Assembly (NCBI GenBank): GCA_965243175.1
Contig: OZ251532.1
Span: 992,001-1,056,000 of the forward strand
Direction: 5' to 3'
DNA from: VXYL01 sp965243175
Lineage (GTDB): Bacteria > Pseudomonadota > Gammaproteobacteria > Pseudomonadales > Azotimanducaceae
Length of the DNA: 64,000 bases
The notes under the pieces: generated by a model
The model's database searches: none
What the model saw: the letters and a program-made list of their open reading frames with translations, nothing else
Told to the model about the DNA's origin: nothing
Shown: positions 1 to 9,464 of the stretch, in pieces
Layout of the letters: every line of letters starts with the position of its first letter
Position numbering within the stretch: position 1 is the first letter of the stretch
Program-made: the position numbers and the translations under genes

Positions 1-68
1 AACGCGAAGTCCACGAGGTCGCGGGGCGTGGCGAACAGACGGTCGCGTTCGCTGGCCGAAGCGGACAT
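1..68 (-). CDS. cmoA: Probable CmoA N-terminus (partial)
   Basis: Only the first 22 codons are inside the window; the gene runs off the left edge. It starts with ATG at 68-66. The readable peptide contains RDRLFATP followed by VDFA. This resembles the start of the tRNA uridine-5-oxyacetic acid carboxy-S-adenosyl-L-methionine synthase CmoA, where a DRLFS-P segment precedes a V-DF-F segment. CmoA makes carboxy-SAM used to modify the wobble uridine of tRNA. It is divergent from the ppk operon. The call rests on about 20 residues and could be another methyltransferase. Confidence 0.4.
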   Translation of the reverse strand, partial: MSASASERDRLFATPRDLVDFA

Positions 69-215
69 TGCAGTGTTCCGAGTAGAGACGCGCCGATTCT
101 ACGTCGGGCGGCGCGGAAGCCGCATCACTCCGCGCTGCGTTTGCGCGACCGTGCGGCTGTTCATTATGATGCCGCTCGTCTTGGCGTCGTGGCGGCGAGG
201 GCAAGGAGAGAGAAC

Positions 216-977
216 GTGGCGAAGATCCTAGTCGGCATTTCCGCGCTGGCGTTGCTGCTGATCGGCGTCGCGACGATGCTCTTCTGGCGCAGCGGGGAAG
301 TCGAGGACGCCATCGAAGCCAGCTGGCGGATGCGCGAACAGGCGCATCGCCTGGCCGACGAACTGCGCCAGAGTTCCGACGACCTCACGCGCATGGCCAG
401 AACCTACGTGGTCACCGGCGACGAACGCTACCGGCACTATTTCCAGGAGATCCTCGACATTCGCAATGGCGATGCGCCGCGCCCGAACGACTACCACTTG
501 GTGTACTGGGATCTGGTCGTCGCGGATGGCGAGCGGCCACGGGCTTCCGGGGCGGCAGTGACGCTGCGTTCCCTCATGGAGGCGGCCGGAATTACCGCAG
601 AGGAACTGGCGGACTTGGCCGCCTCGGAGGACGAATCCAACTTGCTCACGGGGTTGGAGAACCAAGCCTTCGCCGCGGTTGCGAACGGCGATCGCGAGAC
701 CGCCCAGGAACTCCTGTACTCCGCCGACTACCACCGCGCCAAGGCGCAGATCATGCAGCCGCTGCTGCACTTCTTCGAAACCATAGACCGGCGGACGGCC
801 GCGCACGTGGCGGAAAGGCTGCAACGACGGCAGGACTTGAACCGCTACATGCTGGCGACCATCGCCATGCTTCTGGCGTTGACGGCGGTTTCGCTGGTAC
901 TCGCCTTCGTCGCCAGCCGCAATGGCCGACCGGCAGAGGAAGCATCGGCGAGCGGCGGTACTGGAGCCTCGACATGA
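216..977 (+). CDS. Two-TM membrane protein with sensor-like periplasmic domain
   Basis: The GTG at 216 is preferred because an AAGGAGAG ribosome binding site lies just upstream (202-209); an in-frame upstream start at 141 has no such site. The product (253 residues) has an N-terminal membrane helix (about residues 4-23), a helical periplasmic region of about 190 residues with a TYVVTGDERY segment like that in sensory four-helix (CHASE3-like) input domains, and a second helix near the C-terminus. There is no kinase, GGDEF or methyl-accepting output domain after the second helix. Its stop overlaps the ppk1 start as ATGA (974-977), so the two are probably translationally coupled. It may sense something relevant to polyphosphate synthesis; that role is inference from position only. 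Confidence 0.6.
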   Translation: MAKILVGISALALLLIGVATMLFWRSGEVEDAIEASWRMREQAHRLADELRQSSDDLTRMARTYVVTGDERYRHYFQEILDIRNGDAPRPNDYHLVYWDLVVADGERPRASGAAVTLRSLMEAAGITAEELADLAASEDESNLLTGLENQAFAAVANGDRETAQELLYSADYHRAKAQIMQPLLHFFETIDRRTAAHVAERLQRRQDLNRYMLATIAMLLALTAVSLVLAFVASRNGRPAEEASASGGTGAST

Positions 978-3115
978 AGGACGCCACGGCGAAGAACATC
1001 TCCCCGGGTGCCACCAGCAGTGCTGCCAAGCCGATGGCGCTCGACAGTCCCGAGCTCTACATCAACCGCGAACTGTCGCAGCTGGAGTTCAATCGGCGCG
1101 TCCTCCACCTTGCGAAGAGCGACAACGTGCCGCTTCTCGAACGGCTCCGGTTCCTGTGCATCGCTGGCACGATCCTGGACGAGTTCTTCGAGATCCGCGT
1201 TGCCGGCCTGAAGCAGCAGGAGGCACTGGGCGCCACGGCGCGTGGCCCGGACGATCTCTCGCCGGCGGAACAGCTGCGTCGCATCGCGAGCGTCGCACAC
1301 GAACTCGTCGACGAACAGTACCGCATCCTCAACGACGTGTTGTTTCCGCTCTTGGAAGCAGAAGGAATTCGGTTCCGCAAGCGCGACCAGTGGCGCGACG
1401 GCAGCGATGGCGAACGGCAGTGGCTTGCCGAGTTCTTTCGCGGCGAACTCGAACCCATCCTCGCCCCCATCGGCCTCGATCCGGCGCATCCGTTCCCGCG
1501 GATTCTCAACAAGAACCTCACCTTCATCGTCACGCTGGAAGGCAAGGATGCGTTCGGACGCCACAGCGGCATGGCCGTGGTACAGGCGCCGCGTTCGCTG
1601 CCGCGGGTCGTTCGTCTGCCGGAGGAGTGCAGTGGGTCTTCCGAGTTCGCGGATTTCGTTTTCCTCTCCTCCATCATCCACGCCCACGTCGAGGAACTCT
1701 TTCCCGGCATGAAAGCGATGGGCTGCTACCAGTTTCGCGTAACGCGGGACAGCGACTTGCTCGTCGATGAAGAAGCCGTGGACGACTTGCTGAAGGCGGT
1801 GGGCGGCGAGTTGACGTCGCGGCGTTTCGGCAATGCCGTGCGCTTGGAACTTGCCGACGACTGCCCCGCGGAAGTCGGCAGATTCCTCGCCGATCAGTTT
1901 TCGCTGCGCGAAGAAGACGTCTACCTCTGCAAGGGGCCGGTGAACTTGATGCGCCTCAATCAGATTCCCGATCTGGTGGATCGGCCGGACCTCAAATATC
2001 CGGGTTTCGCGCCGCGAGTACCGGCGCGAGTTCAATCGGCGGCGAACATCTTCTCCGCCATTCGCGAAGGCGACATTCTGCTGCACCACCCCTTCCAATC
2101 GTTCTCCACGGTGCTGGATTTTCTGCAGAGCGCGGCAGCCGATCCAGACGTGCTCGCGATCCGCCAAACGCTCTACCGAACCGGCACTGATTCATCGGTG
2201 GTGAAGGCGCTGCTCGACGCGGCGCTCGCTGGCAAGGACGTGCTGGTGGTGATCGAACTGCGGGCGCGTTTCGACGAAGCGGCGAACATCGAACTCGCCG
2301 ACCAACTTCAGGAAGCCGGCGCGCAAGTGGTGTACGGCATTATCGGCTACAAGACCCACGCCAAGATGACGCTGGTCATTCGCCGCGAAGACAGCGTGCT
2401 TCGTCGCTACGCCCATCTGGGCACGGGCAACTACCACGTGCGAACCGCGCGCCAGTACACGGATTTCGGGCTCCTCACCTGCGACGAAGAACTGGCTTTC
2501 GACGTGCAGCGCGTCTTCCGGCAACTCGCCGCGCTTGGGCGCACCGGCCCGCTGCACAAGATGCTGCAATCGCCGTTCACCCTGCACGACGCGATCCTCA
2601 CCCACATCGACGCCGAAATCGCCCACGCCAAGGCCGGGCGCAAGGCGGGGGTCACGGCGAAGATGAACCAACTCATCGAACCGGCGGTCATCCGGGCGCT
2701 GTATCGGGCATCCCAAGCCGGCGTGAGCGTGCGCCTGCTGGTGCGCGGCATCTGTTCGCTGCGGCCCGGCGTGAAGGGCGTCTCCGAAAACATCAGCGTC
2801 CGTTCCATTCTAGGCCGCTTTCTGGAACACACGCGCATCTTCCTGTTCGAGAACGGCGGTGCGCCGAAGGTCTATCTTTCCAGCGCGGACTGGATGGGTC
2901 GCAACTTCTTCTCGCGGGTGGAGACCTGCTTCCCTATCGAAGACGAGAAATGCCGCAAAGCGGTCGTAAAGGAAGGCTTGGCACCGTACCTGCGCAACAA
3001 TACCCACGCTTGGGAGCTGCGCTCCGACGGCAGCTACGAACAAGCGGAACCAGCGGACAAGGAACCACGCTTCAGCGCCCAGGAGTGGCTGCTCCAGCAT
3101 CTCGCAAAGTCCTAA
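974..3115 (+). CDS. ppk1: Polyphosphate kinase 1
   Basis: The 713-residue product has the normal length for Ppk1, which reversibly transfers the gamma-phosphate of ATP to inorganic polyphosphate at the inner membrane. The N-terminal domain begins with the typical YINRELS motif. The two catalytic histidines are visible as His462 in YKTHAKM (autophosphorylated residue) and His481 in RYAHLGTGNYH. The start ATG overlaps the stop of the upstream sensor-like gene. It converges on ppx with a gap of only 7 bases, so synthesis and degradation of polyphosphate are encoded tail to tail. Confidence 0.96.
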   Translation: MKDATAKNISPGATSSAAKPMALDSPELYINRELSQLEFNRRVLHLAKSDNVPLLERLRFLCIAGTILDEFFEIRVAGLKQQEALGATARGPDDLSPAEQLRRIASVAHELVDEQYRILNDVLFPLLEAEGIRFRKRDQWRDGSDGERQWLAEFFRGELEPILAPIGLDPAHPFPRILNKNLTFIVTLEGKDAFGRHSGMAVVQAPRSLPRVVRLPEECSGSSEFADFVFLSSIIHAHVEELFPGMKAMGCYQFRVTRDSDLLVDEEAVDDLLKAVGGELTSRRFGNAVRLELADDCPAEVGRFLADQFSLREEDVYLCKGPVNLMRLNQIPDLVDRPDLKYPGFAPRVPARVQSAANIFSAIREGDILLHHPFQSFSTVLDFLQSAAADPDVLAIRQTLYRTGTDSSVVKALLDAALAGKDVLVVIELRARFDEAANIELADQLQEAGAQVVYGIIGYKTHAKMTLVIRREDSVLRRYAHLGTGNYHVRTARQYTDFGLLTCDEELAFDVQRVFRQLAALGRTGPLHKMLQSPFTLHDAILTHIDAEIAHAKAGRKAGVTAKMNQLIEPAVIRALYRASQAGVSVRLLVRGICSLRPGVKGVSENISVRSILGRFLEHTRIFLFENGGAPKVYLSSADWMGRNFFSRVETCFPIEDEKCRKAVVKEGLAPYLRNNTHAWELRSDGSYEQAEPADKEPRFSAQEWLLQHLAKS

Positions 3116-3122
3116 ACCGCAC

Positions 3123-4727
3123 TCAACGGCCGGCGATGGTCAAACGCAACGGGATCGCGGCGAGATAAGCGGCTTCCTGCTCCAAATCCAGTTTCGTGAG
3201 CGGGTGCTCGAGCAGCCACTTCGCGGGGAAGACCAGCCGAATCGCCGCGTCGTTCGCATCGAACCGCACCGTAAACGACGGCAACGGCGCCGCAGTGCGC
3301 CCGCGATGCAGCACCACGGCGAGGCGCAACAGCACGCACAACGCCACGAGGCGCGGCGACTGCCGCGAGTCCTCCAGCGGAAACTTGCGCCGATGCGCGC
3401 GAACGATGGCCGCCAGATGGCGCTGCTCGGAACGGGAAAAGCCCGGCATGTCCATGTTTTCCAGCAGATAGCCACCATGCTTGTGGTACTGGTTGTGCGC
3501 GATGTCCATGCCCACTTCGTGCAGCAGCGCTGCCCAGCGCAGCAACCGCTCCGCAGCGTCGCGGGAGAGTTCGCTCACGCTCTGTACCTGCTCTCCCGGC
3601 GCCGTCGTCGAGTCGGCAAGCGAATCCCAGGAAACGGCTTCGAACATGCCAGCGGCGGTTGCCGCAACGCGCCGAGCGTGGCCAGCATCCACATGGTAGC
3701 GCTGCGCCAGATCGTCCACCGTCGTCTCGCGGATGTCCTGAGCGTGGACGCGCCCAAGCAGGTCGTGCAGCAGCCCTTCGCGCAGTGCGCCTTGGGAGAC
3801 GGTCATCGCATCCACGCCGAGCGCATCAAGGACCGCCGACGCAACGGCGACTCCGCCAGCGAACACGGGAGCGCGCTCGGCATCCACGGCGCCTAGGCCA
3901 ATGCGCGACGTGCGGCCGGCCTCGAGCAGGCGCCGACGCAGCGCGTCCATGCCGCGCCGGGTGATGGCGTGTTCGCCGGTGAGCTCGGCAATGGCGTCAT
4001 GGACCGCGAGCAACGTGCCGGAAGCGCCGACGGCTGCAGCCCAACCACGTACCCGAAACACCTGCTCGACCGCTTCCAGCTCCTGCCGGGCGGCGTTCTC
4101 CGCCGCGGTGAAGCCGGCTTTGGTGATTTCCCCGTTCGGCAGGAACCGCGTCGACATGGAGACGCAGCCCATGTGCAGGCTCTCCATCACGAGCGGCTGG
4201 AAGCGGCGCCCCAGAATGAGTTCGGTGCTGCCGCCGCCGATGTCCACGACCAGGCGCGATTCGCCTTCGTCGGTCGATTCCAAGGCGTGCGAAACGCCCA
4301 GATAGATCAGCCGCGCCTCTTCGCGCCCGCTGACGATTTCCACACGGCAGCCGAGGGCGCGTTCCGCCGCGGCCACGAAGTCGCCGCTGTTGCGCGCCTT
4401 GCGCAACGTATTGGTGCCGACCACGCGCACATTGTTCGGCGGCAAATGCCGAAGCCGCTGCCCAAAACGCCGCAAACACGCAAGCGCCCGTCTCGCCACG
4501 GCCGGCGAGAGCTCCCCCGCCTCGTCAAGCCCCTCGGCGAGCCGCACCATCTCCTTGTGCCGATCCACCACTTGCAACCGCCCGCCATCGTTAAACGAAC
4601 GCCTGCCCCTCGGACGAAAGCGAGCAACGATCAAGTGGAAGCTGTTGGAGCCGAGATCCAACGCGGCGTACGGTTCATCGAGAGACTGCGCCGCCTGGCC
4701 CTCTTGCGGATGGGAGTGCGCGGCCAC
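3123..4727 (-). CDS. ppx: Exopolyphosphatase / Ppx-GppA phosphatase
   Basis: This 534-residue protein belongs to the Ppx/GppA family (ASKHA fold), which releases phosphate from the ends of polyphosphate or hydrolyses pppGpp. The first phosphate-binding loop is AALDLGSNSFHL near residue 22, and the second glycine-rich motif is DIGGGSTEL. The C-terminal half carries an HD-like helical domain with LLHEVGMDIAHNQYHKHGGY, as in long Ppx proteins, so Ppx fits better than the shorter GppA. The start appears to be GTG at 4727. It lies 63 bases downstream of ligD on the same strand. Confidence 0.92.
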   Translation of the reverse strand: MAAHSHPQEGQAAQSLDEPYAALDLGSNSFHLIVARFRPRGRRSFNDGGRLQVVDRHKEMVRLAEGLDEAGELSPAVARRALACLRRFGQRLRHLPPNNVRVVGTNTLRKARNSGDFVAAAERALGCRVEIVSGREEARLIYLGVSHALESTDEGESRLVVDIGGGSTELILGRRFQPLVMESLHMGCVSMSTRFLPNGEITKAGFTAAENAARQELEAVEQVFRVRGWAAAVGASGTLLAVHDAIAELTGEHAITRRGMDALRRRLLEAGRTSRIGLGAVDAERAPVFAGGVAVASAVLDALGVDAMTVSQGALREGLLHDLLGRVHAQDIRETTVDDLAQRYHVDAGHARRVAATAAGMFEAVSWDSLADSTTAPGEQVQSVSELSRDAAERLLRWAALLHEVGMDIAHNQYHKHGGYLLENMDMPGFSRSEQRHLAAIVRAHRRKFPLEDSRQSPRLVALCVLLRLAVVLHRGRTAAPLPSFTVRFDANDAAIRLVFPAKWLLEHPLTKLDLEQEAAYLAAIPLRLTIAGR

Positions 4728-4790
4728 GGCGCGATTCTAACAAGCGAACGCGCCCGCTCGTTCCTCTTTCGTTGAGCGGCTTCGTAGCCG

Positions 4791-7313
4791 CTACGCCGCC
4801 ATCAACTCGCCAAGCCTTGCCAAGGCCCGTTCCAAATCCGGGTCGGTGTGCAGCACCGGCGCCATCGGGTCGTCGATGCGTTTCAAGCGGGCGACGGCGT
4901 TCTTCAAGTGGTAGTTGGAGTTCTTCAGGCGGGCGCTGAGTTCGGTCCATTTCACGGGCATGGAGACGGATGCGGCAGGTTCGGCGCGGGCGGAGAGGGG
5001 GGCGACCAGCAGTTGGCCGTGGCCGTTTTGGAGGTAGTCGATGTAGACCTTGCTGTCGCGCTTGCTCACGGTTCGCGTGATGGTGCAGATGTCCGGCGAG
5101 CGGCTGACGACGATGCGGGCGAGTAGTTCGCCCAGCGTGGTGGCTTGGCGGTGGGTCAGCTTGCGGGCGAGCGGCAGCAGGATGTGCAGGCCGCTTGCGC
5201 CGCTCGTCTTGAGGAAGCCGGGCAGGTCGATTTCGTCGAGCAGCGCCTTCACGGCCTTGGCGGTGGCGATGACGTGGGCGAACGGGGCGTCCTTCGGGTC
5301 CAAGTCGAGCACGCACCAATCAGGATGTTCCAAATCGGTGACGCGGCTGTGCCAGGCGTGGATGGGGATGGCACCCATGTTGGCCAGATAGACGAGCGAT
5401 TCCACGTTCTGCACCAGAAAGTAGTGGACTTCGCGCTCGGCGCTTTCGCTCCACAGCGCCTTGCGTTCGAGCCAGTCCGGGACGAACGCCGGGGCGTCGC
5501 GCTGGTAGAAGGACTTGCCGTGGATGCCGTCGGGGAAGCGGGTGAGCACCAAGGGGCGGTCCGCGAGATAGGGCAGCATCCACGGTGCCGCGCGTTCGTA
5601 GTAATCCAGCAGGTCGCCCTTGGTAAGTTCCTTTTCCGGGAAGAAGACCTTGTCGCGGTTGGAGACGATCACCTCGCGCACCGGCTCCGGCTCTTCTGCC
5701 AACGGCGCCGGTTCGTCGTAGGCGCCGATGCACTCTTCCGGCGCCTTGTCGTCGCGCAAGCGCATGAAGACGGGGTTGCGCAGATTGCCGGTGAGCGAAT
5801 ACTCGCGGTACTCCACTTCGCAGACGAGCTCTGGCTGCACCCAGTTGACCTCGGCGTCGTCGCCCAGCCGTTCGCCCGCCGCGAGCCCGGCCAACTCGCC
5901 CTGCACCACTTGGCGTTCGGCTTGCCCCAAGCCGGAACCGACGCGCCCGCAGAACGCCAGCGCGCCACCCCGGTACTCGGCCACCGCCAGCGCCCCGAGG
6001 TCCGCGGCGTTGCCCTTCTGCGGCACCCAGCCGACGATCACGAAATCGCCGCTTCGGTTGGCGCGCACCTTCAGCCAGTCGTCGCTGCGGCCCTTCGCGT
6101 AGGGCGAGTCGGCGCGCTTGCCGACCACGCCTTCGAGGCCGAGCTTGGCCATGGCGTGAAAGGTCTCGATGCCGTTGCCTTCCACATGATCGGAGAAGCG
6201 CAGCGGCCCCGCTTCCGGCAGCAAGGCGCGGAGCAGGCGCTTGCGTTCCAGCAACGGCAACCGCTTCAAGTCCGAACCGCCAGCGTGGAGCAGATCGAAT
6301 GCGTAGACGGTCACCGGATCGTGCCGCGCCGCCAATGCCGTCGCCCGCACTCCGCGCACTGCCGCCCGAGCTTGCAGAAGGCCGAAGCGGGGCCGCCCTT
6401 GGGCGTCGTGGACCACCACTTCGCCGTCGATCGCGAACTCGTCGCAGGGCAGGCTCCGTGCGCACTTCACGATTTCCGGGAAACGCGGCGTCAAGTCGAT
6501 GCCGCGCCGCGAACGCAAAGCCACCTGTTCGCCGGAGCGTTCGATGAGCAGCCGGTAGCCGTCGTACTTGATCTCGAAGATCCAGCCGTCGCGATGGAAC
6601 GGCGGCGACGGTTTGGCCAGCATCGGCGGTTCCGAGAGCGCCACGGTTCGCGGCGGCTTGGGGCGCAGGTCGTCAATCTGGTTCCGAAAGGCGGCTTCGA
6701 CCACCGCGGGTTCCGCCAGTTCGTCCACGGTGAGGCCGGAGAACACGGAGCCCTCCGGCAGCGCCTGCTCCCCCGCCCACTGATCCGCCTCCTTGATGAG
6801 CAGCCACTCCTTGCCGGTGTTCTCCCGCCCTTTCAGCGCAATCAGCGTGAAGCGCCCGCGCAGCTTGTGGCCTTGCATCTCGAACAGCAGCTTGCCTTCC
6901 TGAATGCCAGCCTGGAACCCGCTCGCGAAGTCCTCAAGCGGCAGATACGTGCCCTGATCCCAGACCACGACCTGCCCAGCCCCGTAGTTGCCAGCCGGAA
7001 TCGTGCCCTCGAAATCCGCGTACTCCACCGGATGATCCTCCACCTGCACGGCGAAGCGCTTGTCCTCCGGATTCATCGACGGCCCTTTGGGCACCGCCCA
7101 GGACTTCAGCACATCGTCCACTTCCAGCCGAAAGTCCCAATGCAGACGCGTCGCCGCATGCTGCTGCACCACGAACAACCGCCTAGCGCTGCCCGCCGCC
7201 CCCGCCGAACCTGCCCCAAACGGCTCCGGCGTAGCCGACGCCCTACGCCGCTCGCGGTAGGTTTCGAGGTCGGAACCCTTGGCGGACTCGCGTGGACGGG
7301 TATGGGGAATCAC
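4791..7313 (-). CDS. ligD: Multifunctional DNA ligase D (NHEJ)
   Basis: LigD repairs double-strand breaks with Ku by non-homologous end joining. The domain order is 3'-phosphoesterase (about residues 30-180, with HAATRLHWDFRLE), ATP-dependent ligase (about 225-530, nucleotidyl-accepting Lys in EIKYDGYR near residue 248) and an archaeo-eukaryotic primase-type polymerase (about 555-830, metal-binding LDLDPKD near residue 670). This is the order found in Pseudomonas LigD, and the 840-residue length agrees. I chose GTG at 7313 because GGAGGT precedes it closely and the protein then starts shortly before the conserved ETYRERR region; a longer frame reaches 7505. Its partner ku is 11.6 kb away, beyond the accessory island. 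Confidence 0.94.
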   Translation of the reverse strand: MIPHTRPRESAKGSDLETYRERRRASATPEPFGAGSAGAAGSARRLFVVQQHAATRLHWDFRLEVDDVLKSWAVPKGPSMNPEDKRFAVQVEDHPVEYADFEGTIPAGNYGAGQVVVWDQGTYLPLEDFASGFQAGIQEGKLLFEMQGHKLRGRFTLIALKGRENTGKEWLLIKEADQWAGEQALPEGSVFSGLTVDELAEPAVVEAAFRNQIDDLRPKPPRTVALSEPPMLAKPSPPFHRDGWIFEIKYDGYRLLIERSGEQVALRSRRGIDLTPRFPEIVKCARSLPCDEFAIDGEVVVHDAQGRPRFGLLQARAAVRGVRATALAARHDPVTVYAFDLLHAGGSDLKRLPLLERKRLLRALLPEAGPLRFSDHVEGNGIETFHAMAKLGLEGVVGKRADSPYAKGRSDDWLKVRANRSGDFVIVGWVPQKGNAADLGALAVAEYRGGALAFCGRVGSGLGQAERQVVQGELAGLAAGERLGDDAEVNWVQPELVCEVEYREYSLTGNLRNPVFMRLRDDKAPEECIGAYDEPAPLAEEPEPVREVIVSNRDKVFFPEKELTKGDLLDYYERAAPWMLPYLADRPLVLTRFPDGIHGKSFYQRDAPAFVPDWLERKALWSESAEREVHYFLVQNVESLVYLANMGAIPIHAWHSRVTDLEHPDWCVLDLDPKDAPFAHVIATAKAVKALLDEIDLPGFLKTSGASGLHILLPLARKLTHRQATTLGELLARIVVSRSPDICTITRTVSKRDSKVYIDYLQNGHGQLLVAPLSARAEPAASVSMPVKWTELSARLKNSNYHLKNAVARLKRIDDPMAPVLHTDPDLERALARLGELMAA

Positions 7314-7492
7314 TGACCTCCGGGCTTTTCGGACAGCCAATCGCCTGCAAAACAGCGCAGCAGGGATTCGTCCATTGTATCTTTTGCGGAGCGAGTCGGA
7401 GTGGGGTGCGCTGCACGTGCTTGGAATCCGCCCCAGAACCTTCCATCCCTGCCTACCGTGAGCTAATCTCAAACGACACCTAGGAGCACACC

Positions 7493-8522
7493 ATGCCCAC
7501 CGCATCGCAAACCACCCCGATGGCCGTCGCCGCTGCCGCTATCCTCCTCATCGCCAACACCGCTTGCGCGGCCACCGGCGCGGACTACGACCGCAATGTC
7601 GGCACCAACATTCCCGTGCTGGTGATGGGCGAGGATGAAGACCCCAACACCGTGAAGCGCTCCAGCGACATCTTCAAGCGCGTGAACGCGGAGCTCAAGG
7701 CGCCATGCAGCGCCACGGCTTCCGCATGATCGACGAGGAATCGGTGGCCGTGGACTTAGGCTGGGAGATCACCGAGCGCCGTCCGAAGACGGAACTCATC
7801 GAAGGCATCAAGCTGATGAACAAGAGCGGCAACGCCTCCCATCGCGTTCGCGCCTGGGTGCTGTTCCGCATCCACGCCCAGGCCAAGGACCTGGAGTTCT
7901 CCACCAAGGTGCAGACGCGCATCGACGGCGAAATCTACGACGCCGCCTCCAACCTGTTCCTGGACACCTTCGAGATGCCGCGCGCCGAATACCCGGCCCC
8001 GGCGGACTGCCTGGAATCCCCGGTGTGCATCACCGAAGTGGTCGGCGACCGCGCCCGCGACATCGCCGCCGGCCTGGGCGAAGTGCTGGCGCTGAAGCTG
8101 GAACGCTCCTCGCCTCCGAGCGCGCACCGAGGCGCGACGTGGCCGTGCCCAGCGATGGCGGTCCCGTGGCCGGTGGCGGCACCAGCGATGGCCACGGCCT
8201 GCTCACCCCCTACACGCTGACGCTGCGCTACTTCGAGAACCAGGAGGCGCTGGCGTTGGTGGGCGTGATGGCCGAGGAATTCCCCGGCTACAACGAGCAC
8301 AACCTGATCGACAAGTCCGCCGCCATCCGCCGCTACGAGTACCACAGCACCGCCAAGGCATCGAAGCTGGAGGAATGGCTCTTCATCCTGCTCACCGACA
8401 TGGGCTTCGACGCCGAACGCGAAGTGCTGATCCAGGTGGACGGCACGAACATCAGGGTGGACAAGCTGGTGCCCACCCCACGCCGCCCACGTTCGGAGGA
8501 CGAACGGCGGCGCTTCGACTAG
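7493..8522 (+). pseudogene. Secreted CsgG/FlgO-like protein, two frameshifts
   Basis: The first segment has a good ribosome binding site (AGGAG, about 7482), ATG at 7493 and a signal peptide ending near TACAATG. The coherent protein then continues in a second frame from about 7705 (MQRHGFRMIDEE) and a third frame from about 8110 (ASERAPRRDV) to the stop at 8522. Each switch is explained by loss of one base, near 7696-7702 and near 8105-8115, so an intact gene would encode about 343 residues. The content (PVLVMGEDED, then alternating alpha/beta segments) recalls CsgG/FlgO-type periplasmic proteins, but the family is uncertain. It is either a decayed gene or a sequencing artefact. Confidence 0.65.
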
Positions 8523-8568
8523 GCCCGGCCTTCGTTTCGAGGCGACACTGGAACGACGGGGAACCGCC

Positions 8569-8907
8569 CTACTCGGATGCTCCGGGTTTGGGGTCAACGT
8601 TGTAGAACCGTTGTTCCAAGTCGCCTTCGAGCACGTCTGCAATGTCGGGCGCAAGCGCCTGCAGCTCCGCGAATGGATTGCCGCACCGGGCCACGATGAC
8701 GGCGATCTCTGGACGCGCTGGCCCGTGGTACTGCATGTTCCTGTCTTTGGTGAGCAGGGCGTCGAAGCCGAGCAGCCGTGCGGTCCGGATCAAGTCGCCG
8801 CTGCCAACGTCGATCAAGCCTTCTTGAGCCGCTCGGCGAATCTCGCAACCAGGAAGATGACGCACGACCCGAGGATCGACATTCTGATCGAGAAGCAACC
8901 GCTTCAA
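8569..8907 (-). CDS. DUF5615 PIN-like toxin
   Basis: A 112-residue PIN-like protein. The start is taken as TTG at 8907, giving a beginning KRLLLDQNV that matches the family's usual KLLLDxNL start. It overlaps the stop of the upstream antitoxin as TTGA. Acidic residues typical of PIN-like nuclease folds are visible in LLLDQNVDP and LLTKDRNM. DUF5615 proteins are nearly always paired with DUF433 proteins in toxin-antitoxin modules and are presumed RNases. The pair lies inside the accessory island. Confidence 0.82.
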   Translation of the reverse strand: MKRLLLDQNVDPRVVRHLPGCEIRRAAQEGLIDVGSGDLIRTARLLGFDALLTKDRNMQYHGPARPEIAVIVARCGNPFAELQALAPDIADVLEGDLEQRFYNVDPKPGASE

Positions 8908-9233
8908 GGTGCGGTACTCGATTGCTTCGATTGCTGGAGGTGCTCGCTGAGCAAGGCAGGGATGGGCGCAGCCCACCGCTTGTGAACAGCCCGCTCAGGA
9001 GCGGCATCGCGCAGGACATCACCAGCGAGGCGCAACACTGCCGCGGCCTGCTCTCGGGGAACGTCGAAGGACGACAGGAAGCTCCCCAGCGACTCGCCGG
9101 CTGCCAGATAGTCGAACAACATCTCCACCGGAACCCGCGTACCCGCGAACACCACCGCGCAGCTCACGACGCCGGGCGTTTGGCTGAGCACCGGTTGCGC
9201 TGCTGACTCTACGGCTCTGCTCTCCACGGACAC
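8904..9233 (-). CDS. DUF433 antitoxin
   Basis: The C-terminal 80 residues contain the DUF433 core: GVVSCAVVFAGTRVPVEMLFDYLAAG, here split as the conserved 'CG--F-GTRVPV--L--YL--G' pattern followed by a helix that places the protein in the MerR/VapB-like DNA-binding group. GTG at 9233 is preferred, with a purine-rich AGAGAGA stretch just upstream; a longer frame reaches 9437 but its N-terminus looks non-coding. The gene is co-translated with the downstream DUF5615 toxin through a TTGA overlap. It probably neutralises the toxin and represses the operon. Confidence 0.78.
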   Translation of the reverse strand: MSVESRAVESAAQPVLSQTPGVVSCAVVFAGTRVPVEMLFDYLAAGESLGSFLSSFDVPREQAAAVLRLAGDVLRDAAPERAVHKRWAAPIPALLSEHLQQSKQSSTAP

Positions 9234-9464
9234 TGTCTCTCTGCCGCCGACATCCGCTCGACTATACAACAACCCATTGGCCCGCAGGCGCGACCTAGAT
9301 GTTGGCCGTCGCGGCCCGCAATGGCCAGGAAGGACGACACCCGCCTCGTCTACGGCGAAGCCATCGCGGGCCGGGGCACCGAAGTGGAGCAGTGGCGGAG
9401 AACCCACTTTGGTCCTTCCATATAATGCGTCAGCCATCGCGTTTAGGGGAACGATGGGAACCGT

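Noticed and set aside
9319..9423. 34-codon frame starting ATGGCC on the plus strand
   Set aside because: It starts like a coding sequence, but it is short, has no clear ribosome binding site and matches no family I know.
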